DNA of 64,000 nt, from positions 4,030,001 through 4,094,000 of the forward strand of contig CM070911.1 of the NCBI GenBank assembly GCA_036417435.1, written 5' to 3'. The stretch comes from Inia geoffrensis (taxonomy: Eukaryota > Chordata > Mammalia > Artiodactyla > Iniidae). The translations under genes were made by a program, and so were the position numbers. The notes beneath the pieces were generated by a model, which was not told where the DNA came from, searched no databases, and saw only the letters and a list, made by a program, of their open reading frames with translations. Position 1 is the first letter of the stretch; each line of letters opens with the position of its first letter. Positions 55,891 to 64,000 of the stretch are shown piece by piece.

Positions 55891-58755
55891 GTTTAATTAT
55901 TTTGGAGCTTTTGCCATTATAGCTTTTAGCAGCAATAAGTGAAAAGACTTGGGAGAAGAACCAGGAGGTTGATTTCAAACAGAGAAGTAGATTGAGGGCA
56001 CGAAAGGAGAACCTGTAAGACCTCTGCAGGCGCCACGGACAAATGCAGATGTGATGCCAAAAGCAGAATACCAGTCCTCTATCTCTTTTTTTCCTTTTCT
56101 TTTCATTTTTTTTTTTTAAAGACCAGTTGTTTTGATCAAATCTTGAGGAATCTGATTATTTAGTACTTCTACATTTTACCAGATTTTTAGTATGCTAACT
56201 TCCCTTGTAGGAGGGCTCTTTTAAGAAATATATGTTGTTAAAAATAAACGGGGGAAATTTAAGTTTAAAACATTTTGAGAGGTTAAAAATTACATTAGAA
56301 CAAACGAGACCCCTTCATGGAGTAAGTAACCAAATCTGAGAAGTATGTGCTATCTCCATGGAGAAAATTTGAGCTTAAGTGAAACCAGAGGAGGCGGGTC
56401 ATTCTGTGCTGACCCCAAATGCCTTGTACTCAGCTCTGACTCCAATTCAGAATCCGTCGGCAGCGCTGGAGCTCTGCACAGAAGGGCTTTGTGGCCATCC
56501 GGGGGTATTTATTTCAAGTTAATTTTTCATCTAAGTTAGAGGAAACTTGCAAAACCCAATGAGATAAACTTCAGAAAGGAAGCAAAGCTCCAATAGGAAG
56601 GTGTGCCTGAATATACTGCTCATTTGTACAACCCTGACTACTGGAGAAAATAAAGAATCCTTCAGAAGAAATGGCTGGAGCAGCTTCTCTCACAGTAGAA
56701 ACAGGAGGTGGTACAAACTTGGATTAAAGAGTCCAGCACCTCGGATATCAATGTTTAATTGTGAGCATTAAATTCTTAACACCAAATGCAATAGCAACAT
56801 CATCTTATGAGAAAATCTGTCTTTAGATGATTAAACAAATTGGTCTGTAAGCTCACTTCAAGTCTTTCAACTGGTTTTGAGGATGTGAGAATATTCTTTC
56901 TTAAAACTACAAGGTTGTTTATTTGTATCAATATAAATGTCTTAACAATTTAGATTTTCTTAAAAGGGTATTCTGAAGATGACTAGCTCCTAAGATATTA
57001 GTAACTCTTGTGTACATTTGGGAAATTTGAGCTAAACAAATTTCAGTGAGTCAAAGACTTCTTAAAGCCTCATGTTTGAGGATGCAAGGTCAGTTTTCCA
57101 AAGATAAGGACTCTGTTCCCAATCTGTCCTTCTGCTTCTCAACCTTGATTATAAAAGCATTCTTAGGAGAAGCAAACTTTGAGAAATACTGATTTAATAT
57201 CATAGAATATAAAAGCTGAATCAGACTTCTGAGGGAAATCTTACTGCTTATTTGAATTGTGTGATATCTGAAAGAGAGAAAATCCTGGTGTCATTTTCAA
57301 AGTAGTTATTTGGAAGATCTAGGATAGGACACAGAAATCTGAAGTTTTAAAACATTCTCTGGCCATTCAGAACAAGATGGCATTGCCTGGAAACCACAAA
57401 TTAAGCCATTACCTTTTATTTTACATAAAAGGAAAATGAATTCTAACTATGAAACTCAATTACTGGCCCTTCATATCTAATGAATTTCAACTCTATTACA
57501 GGCTGCTTCAAAAAGTCTACCCTGGCTTCCATTTTCTTGTGATTCACATCCCATCAGACCTGAGAGATGCCTGATTGACAAGGCACTGTAAGAAAGCCTG
57601 ATCTAGTAAACACACAAAGTGCTTATTTTGAAAGCCATACAGACTGGGTTCTGGTCTCAGTTCTGTCTTTAATTAGTAAGTTGATTCAGAAAAATTATTT
57701 TTCGTGTTCCAAATGAAAAGTTTGAAGGTAGCTCCTAAGAGCAATTCTGTTCTGATTAAGTAGAAAGATGCTACAGGATGTTATTGTTATATCATAAATT
57801 TCAGTTCAGCTATACATATGTGTTCCTGACAAATGCTGCCCAAGCTGCATACTTGAGGGCAAAGTGGACTGGCTAAGTAATTCCTAAAGCCAGCAGGGAA
57901 AAAAAGCCTTCCAGACGTCTGACCACACTCCAGGAGTGATCCCACCAGAAAGTGATTCATGCATGCCATTTGCTTCAATTCACTGGTCTGAGTGATCACA
58001 GGAGATCAAAAGTCAGACTCATAACAGGAAGTGCTTCTAAAATTATAGCCCCCTCCCTGAACCTGACCTTCCTGCTATCTGTTCTTTGTGATGGGGCATA
58101 ATTGAGCCAGCTCTGGTTACAGGGACAGAGGGTTGGGAGAGCCAAACGGTCAAAATGAGGTGCCTCTGTCTCAGCATCAATCACAGAAGAGGGTTTCTTT
58201 GTCCTTTGAGTGACAGGGGCCAGGTTCAGTTCCCAGGTTTATAACTGTGGATCATTTTCAGCTTCAGTGCTTAGTGAGGACACAAGTTTTCTCCAGATGG
58301 CTTTTCTGTAAAAAGGTGAGTGCCTTACCATTCATCTGGTCCTTCTCCTTGAAATGTTTAAACTTTCTCTTGAGAAAAACTCTAAAGAATTCTGGTGAGC
58401 TTACCTTTGCGTCTTCGGCAACCTCAGGTGCTGAGCAGGGCAATAAGCTTGCAGTGTGAAGGGGCTGATGAAGCTGTTTTCCAATCTTCAGATACTCCCA
58501 ACAGTGCAGTGTCTTTGTAGCTGAAAAGGCCTCACAAAAAACTGTGTGCCTGATTTTTATTAAGTTTAAATAGATTTCAAAAAATAAATATGTAATGGAT
58601 TGGAAAAGAACTCTATCTTAAAACTTTATATATAAAAATATGTGTATATGTATCATAAATATATGCATTATAGATATAATTTTAATTATAAATGTATATA
58701 TAATCTATATATACATCTATCTATCTATCTATATAATAATCTATATATATATATA
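55891..58755. other. One MIR trace; otherwise no gene seen
   Basis: 57620-57725 reads like MIR (plus): AAGCCATACAGACTGGGTTC, TCTTTAATTAGTAAGTTGAT. An AT-rich block at 58640-58755 holds TA and CTAT runs. No exon was recognised. Confidence 0.45.
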
Positions 58756-58773
58756 ATAAATATACATTTATAG

Positions 58774-58998
58774 CACAGGGAGGTCAGCTTGGCGTGTTCA
58801 CCTAGAGGGGTGGGATAGGGAGGGTGGGAGAGAGGGAGACGCAAGAAGGAGGAGATATGAGGATATACGTATATGTATAGCTGATTAACTTTGTTATAAA
58901 GCAGAAACTAACACACCATTGTAAAGCAGTTATACTCCAATAAAGATGTTAAAAAAAAAGAATGAACACATCTAAATTTAAAATGAATAAATAAATAA
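58774..58998 (+). mobile_element. LINE-1 3' UTR fragment with possible 3' transduced segment
   Basis: GCACAGGGAGGTCAGCTTGG, CCTAGAGGGGTGGGATAGGG, CTGATTAACTTTGTTATAAA, ATACTCCAATAAAGATGTTA then A9 (to about 58960). A non-L1 segment of about 24 bases (GAATGAACACATCTAAATTT...) and a second AATA tail follow. The flanks ATAAATATACATTTATAG (58756-58773) and ATAAATATGCATTTAAAG (58999-59016) match 16 of 18, and the second flank lies beyond the second tail. Confidence 0.75.
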
Positions 58999-59016
58999 AT
59001 AAATATGCATTTAAAG

Positions 59017-60939
59017 CAAAACAAGTGATCAGAAGAAAATATAAACTGGTAAAACTTTTTTTTAAGTGTGAGGTCATTGACCAATCTCACCTTCTGCCGT
59101 TTCCTTCTAGAACTTTAGGCCCCATCTGTGCAACAGAGACACGGGGGTCTGTGGAGAAACCATGTGCACAGCTTACCTCCTTTTATGTTCCCTGGAAAAG
59201 CGTCTCCTCCTCTGTTTTCTCGGGCTGCTGGACTTCCATTCTCCTCTACATCTTAGTTGAATCTTTGCTCTAGTCCTCCCAGGAAGAGTTATTTCCTTTT
59301 TCCCAGAGAAGACACCATGCAGTATTCAGTTTATTCACAACTCTCGTCTAGATTGAGCTCCTCGAAGCTTAGGGCCACGTGTTTTCATGTGCTTCCCCAA
59401 CTCCAAATACAGGCCTGAGCTAAACTAAATAGACTATGTGATACGACAATGAACAGGGGCAGTGGAGAGTATAAAAGTGGAAGGTTACTGTACTGCAAAA
59501 CCCCTTGGCAAAGTCCAGGTATGACCATGACAGTTGGTAGCTGAGCTGGGTATGGGAAGAATTATCATTGGAGAGGAAGTTGTAAAATTCTAGAGGACTG
59601 AATGGATCATTTATGCTAATATTCAAGTGGAAAGATACCAGGAGAAGTGACTGAGAGTAAAACAGAGCTAATGGCTCATCAAGGATAAGTGGGCATTTGG
59701 TTGATGACAGCAACAAGAGAGCATGAAGGTTGGTGGTTTGTGTTCAAAGAAGATTTGGTCTTTTAAAAGGAGAATTAAAAGAAATATTTTATTTTAAAAT
59801 ATGATATTTTTTAGATCAAGCTCCGCCAATATTTGCTAGTGTGGAAAACAGTGACAGCAACAACCCTTGTCCCATCCTACTTGCTTTTCTGTCTTGAAAA
59901 GAGGTTGATAGAGGATGCTAAGGTTTTTCTCCACTTCGAAGAGTTCTCCAGGTGAGTCCAAATGCTAAGACTCTTTCCAGGAGCCAAAGCCTCTCAAATC
60001 TTCCATCATTATGCTCTCCTTGTAAGCGCATAGACATTATATAGTCATGTATTTACGTCTTCAACAATTATTCAGTACTGTGTCTCTTGCAGTGGGAAAA
60101 AAAAAAAAAAAGATTTCAGTCCATCTGACTTTCAAGAAGAATGTATATAGGAGTGAAAAATGTCATAAGTGAGGTCATTTAACAGTACGCTAAGAGTATA
60201 AAACAAAGCGAGTCACTAGCTGTACTCGGAACTCTTTAAAAGGACCCGAACGTCATTTGTGCTTATCTTGAGGGGAAAAACGTACACTTTCAAGGTGGAG
60301 AAGAGAAGGTAGGGCATTCAAGGCAAAGAGAACAGCATATATGAACGTAGGAAGTTGTGAGTGAGAATATTATGACAGTTGATGGCACACGTTTTGTGCG
60401 ACTGAGGCCCAGCTTGCTTATGTGTGGGGTGTGGGTAGGGTTAAGTTGAGGCAGAGGAGGAATTTATTAATGTAGCTGTGCTGACTGAATTCTTGCCCTG
60501 GGAACATTGTGTGTCTAATCAAGTTGCTTCCACTCACAGTCTCCAGTTCCTTGGAACTTTGCTGTCTGTGTGTGAGCAGTGGCAATCAACTAAAACTTAT
60601 GTGGTGACATTACAACTCGTTTTCTCAGGTGCTATACGTGGATAATGGGGTAAATATTCACGTATCTTGTCTGTTTCATAAATGATGGAGGCACGTGTGT
60701 TTCTTCTATAGGTAAAACCAGACAGAGGCACGCTAACAGGAATAATAATAACGTCCCCTCCTTCACCCCTGACTCCTGGATCCGCTCTGATCGAAGAGCC
60801 AAGAATGGTATTCCCAAATCCCTACAATTGTTTTGGAATTAATTGGCTGTTACATCCTCAATCGAGCTCTATGCTGAGAGCATTATCAAATTTGTTCTAA
60901 GTTCTGTATTATGGTAATGCTACCAAAGATAACAACATC
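59017..60939. other. L2 and old LINE traces; no gene seen
   Basis: 59290-59420 may be an L2 3' end (ATTGAGCTCCTCGAAGCTTA, GGGCCACGTG). 60290-60390 resembles the old LINE-derived family (AGGGCATTCAAGGCAAAGAG, AACAGCATATATGAACG). A15 run near 60097. Confidence 0.45.
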
Positions 60940-61080
60940 AACAGTATTTCAGTTCTTATAAAGCACTTCACACACATCACCATATTCAGTTTGAGAGAGG
61001 ATGTATAAATGTTATTAACTCCAATTTAGGAATGGATTCAGGCTCAGAGAGGTCACGCGGCTACAAAATGTCCAAAAATG
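60940..61080 (-). mobile_element. MIR SINE fragment
   Basis: Inverted MIR: TTATAAAGCACTTCACACAC, TTATTAACTCCAATTTAGGA, GGCTCAGAGAGGTCACGCGG. Confidence 0.7.
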
Positions 61081-63644
61081 TGGCTCCAAATTTTTATCTT
61101 AGTAATCTTGAGTTCCTATTTAAATCAAGGCTTAAAACAAAACCTCACAAAAACACTTAACAGTGCGTTTTGAGTATAGTCAGACTGTAAGAGCTTCACT
61201 CAGGAAAGACAGTCCTTTCTCTGGAAAGCTATGATTTTTTTTTTTCAAAAGTAATAATGATCAACTCATTAACTGTAGTTGCCTTAAAGCATTTTGATAA
61301 GATTCATATACAGATTAGTATTATTTAATGGATATTTATTTGAAATAGCTAGTCACTCGTGTATTCAGACTGAAATAACCCCTCTGCTCAATCTTCCTTA
61401 AATGTATATTATATTATTTTCAATTGAATTCAAGCTGTAAAGTAACAGAAAGGTAATTCCATGGATTCACAAAGCAAAGTCGAATGCTAAAAGCCAAATC
61501 TTTTATGTAATGATATAAGATACAGTGACTCTAAAGTTTAGAACCTCAACCAAACTGGGTTTCCAAAGCTGTAAGGTAAGCACTTGGTTGTGCTATGAAA
61601 AAATTAAAACGTAAAAACACAGCATCTCATATATCCATAAGAAGCTGGTCATGCTTGCTTCCCAGATTTTTTTTATATAGGAATTTCTTCATCAAGCAGG
61701 ACCATTTGGTCCCTAGAATGCAAATGTGGCAGGATTCCAGTTCCTGGACTAACTGTCCCCTTGGGTTAAAAGAGCTAAGCTGAGCGAGAACTTAATGAGT
61801 GTCTACTATAATCCCAGCCATGAGAACGTTTTCCAGAGCTAAAATAATACATGGCATGTTTTCAAGGATCAGGGCTAGTGAGGGCGCTGAAGTCATCTGA
61901 GGCTCCAATGCAGCGGACACAGGCTGTGATGGAGGGAGAATGAGCCAAAGTGGGATGAAGAAGGAGACATTTACTAGGATCCAGGGAACAGGGAAGACAA
62001 GCAGGCAGGTCCTCACTGTGGACAGAACAGTGTGAACACAGAGAAGTCGAAGGGGAAAGGTGAGCAGGGCCTGGCTGCTGACCAGATGGAGAGGAGTCTG
62101 GAAAGTTGGCAGGCCTGCGTTGGCGTCCCTCCACGTCTGATAATTAGGCTGCTGTCTCCACCTGAGTCCTTGTCTTTGCGACCAACTCAGTATTCAACCT
62201 GTCCCCTCTCAGTTCAGCTGTTCCTTCCCCTGGAGACACCTGCCCCAGACCTCCACCCATGTGGCTCCCCCAGAAGCTGACTTGGCCTGTGGGCATTGGC
62301 AAGCAATCCTCAACCATGTTCTGCCTGTCTTGCCCACCTTCCCTATTAACCCTGGCTGATTTTCTACACAACATCCATTTTTCATTTATTTTCTATTAAC
62401 AGGCCCTTAAGGAAGTTTTTAGGTGCCTATAACCATCTTTAAAGGAAAAAAAATGGCCCTTCACCTGAATCAACGCAATAAATCCCCACTCGTCGAAACC
62501 AATCATAATAATTCCGTTCTTGCCAGTACTTGGTTTATGTCGTGGGTTGTGTGGTACAGTTCTGACCAGAGGGATGTGAGGGCAGGTCGACTGAAAAACT
62601 GAAAAACCTTAATTAAAACAAAACAGAAGAAAACAGACACACAGGAAGCAGTGGTCCCTTGTGTTGCTGGATGTGCATGAGCCTGAATATGTGGCCCAGC
62701 ATCACAGCCTCTATCCTGAAGCCAGGAGGTGGGCTCACCTGAGAAGAGGTGAGCAGAGAGGTAGATGCCCAAGACACTGATAAGCATTTTATCCTGGAGC
62801 CACCCTACTTCAGGTGAGATAAAAAAAAAAATCTTCCTTTTCTTCAGTAGCAGGTGAGTCGAGGTATTAGTTCCTCACATCTGAGAGCATCTGGAGTCTT
62901 TCAGCCTCCAGCTGCAAACTTGTATACAGGATTCCAAATAGCCAGACACATTTCCTCCAGGCTTGATGTTCTGCCTCCCAGGACTGTAGGAATCCATAGT
63001 TTAAAAAAAAAATTCAATTTATGGTGGTGTTTTGTTACCACATCTTAGAAAAACAATTGGGGGGATCATCTCCGGATTTGAAGGTATACCTGGAGTGATC
63101 TTAAGTAAAATGAGAACACTATGACATTTACTAAATTTACTTGGGGAAAACTCTGGAGTGGAGGAGGAAAGACACAGAAGAGATACACACTCCCTCAGAG
63201 TGACTAAAAGTGAAATAACTTGAGATGTCTTTCAGATGGCTAGGATGCTAGGGCAAAAAAACACAAGCATGGGTTCAAACATAAGCTCTAAAACAAAAAT
63301 CAAATGGACTGATGCACAAGTATAGAGGACTTTCAGTCAAGCAGGATTTTACAGGGAAACTCTAGAAATACTCCAGGGTTACTTGTAGCAAGATATTATT
63401 TACTTAAGAGTGGCTTAAAGGTAATACCAAGGAATGGTATTACTTAGTATTATTGCCAGTGTACTAAGTAACTATAGGACATTATAAGTACTTAGCAACC
63501 AAGACTAGCTATTCCTAGGCAATTGCCCAGAATAACTTTGAAATTAGTGATCGATTTCATATTTGCCAAAAGCTTATTTGAAAATAACACTGTTTAGGGG
63601 GAATCACAAGAAAGATGCATCGGATCCCTTAATTTACACACTCT
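61081..63644. other. No gene seen
   Basis: Several overlapping short frames at 61792-62374 and 62503-62787 on both strands without a domain, splice site or start context that I can support. No transposon was recognised. Confidence 0.5.
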
Positions 63645-63960
63645 CTTCATTCATCCAATTGTTTTTGCAACAGACATTTATTTTGTGTGCCATATGTTAG
63701 GCACCATTCTAGAATTTTGGGACCCAGCAGTAAAAAGATAGGCTACATTTCTATGTTTAAGAAATATGTATTCTCACTGGAAAAGAAACATTAAATAGGT
63801 AAAAGAATATAGTGATTTCAAATATTAATCAAGCTATGAAGAAAACTAAAAGTAATGGAGGTAGAGTGGGAAAATGACAAAGAGGGTATTATCTGGAAAG
63901 GGTTTTGAACGGATGGTCTTTATGCTGAGATCTGAATCTTTAGAAGGAAGCCTAAGAGTA
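63645..63960 (+). mobile_element. Old LINE-derived repeat
   Basis: TTCATTCATCCAATTGTTTT, GCCATATGTTAGGCACCATT, CTAGAATTTTGGGACCCAGC, then AAACTAAAAGTAATGGAGGT and GCTGAGATCTGAATCTTTAG. This is the most complete copy here of the family also at 42.7 and 52 kb. It runs towards the window edge. Confidence 0.55.
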
Positions 63961-64000
63961 AATATCTGAAAAAAGAACAATCTGAGTTCGAGTTTCGCAT

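Overview
This window looks like intergenic or intronic DNA from a whale or dolphin. Five copies of a tRNA-derived SINE begin with GGGCTTCCCTGGTGGCGCAG, or a close variant, and carry the long cetacean-type body. Older copies of the related two-box SINE and L1 3' ends of the artiodactyl/cetacean type are also present. I saw no ruminant Bov-B or Bov-A and no pig PRE-1. The sequence is AT-rich with no CpG island, no tRNA or rRNA gene, no CRISPR array and no bacterial-type operon. The species call rests on remembered repeat families, not on a search.

No complete protein-coding gene can be supported. The best host-gene signal is near the left edge: a minus-strand candidate terminal exon (829-1022) with a good 3' splice acceptor. 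It has an open frame of about 63 codons, a hydrophobic segment and a stop. A second open frame (minus, 33153-33446) has no recognised family and is much weaker.

Layout. 1-7 kb: old L1 ends, MIR SINEs and microsatellites. 7-15 kb: a SINE, a G-quadruplex motif, an MLT1-like LTR and two 91% identical copies of an unrecognised 171-bp segment. 15-34 kb: scattered L1M, MIR, L2 and MER5 fragments, a second MLT1-like LTR and a further SINE. 34.0-41.2 kb: a nearly full-length but dead LINE-1 bounded by a 17-bp target-site duplication and carrying an inverted SINE in its 5' UTR. 41-64 kb: mostly unassigned sequence with SINEs, L1 3' ends, L2/MIR relics and microsatellites.

The clearest structure is insertion history. 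SINEs sit inside L1 copies at three places (35.3, 45.6 and 50.8 kb), and target-site duplications can be read around several insertions. L1 copies repeatedly seeded microsatellites at the same two internal positions. I found no convincing new biological system. The observations most worth checking are the terminal exon, the 171-bp repeat pair, the 43-bp flanking duplication and a possible L1 3' transduction near 58.9 kb.
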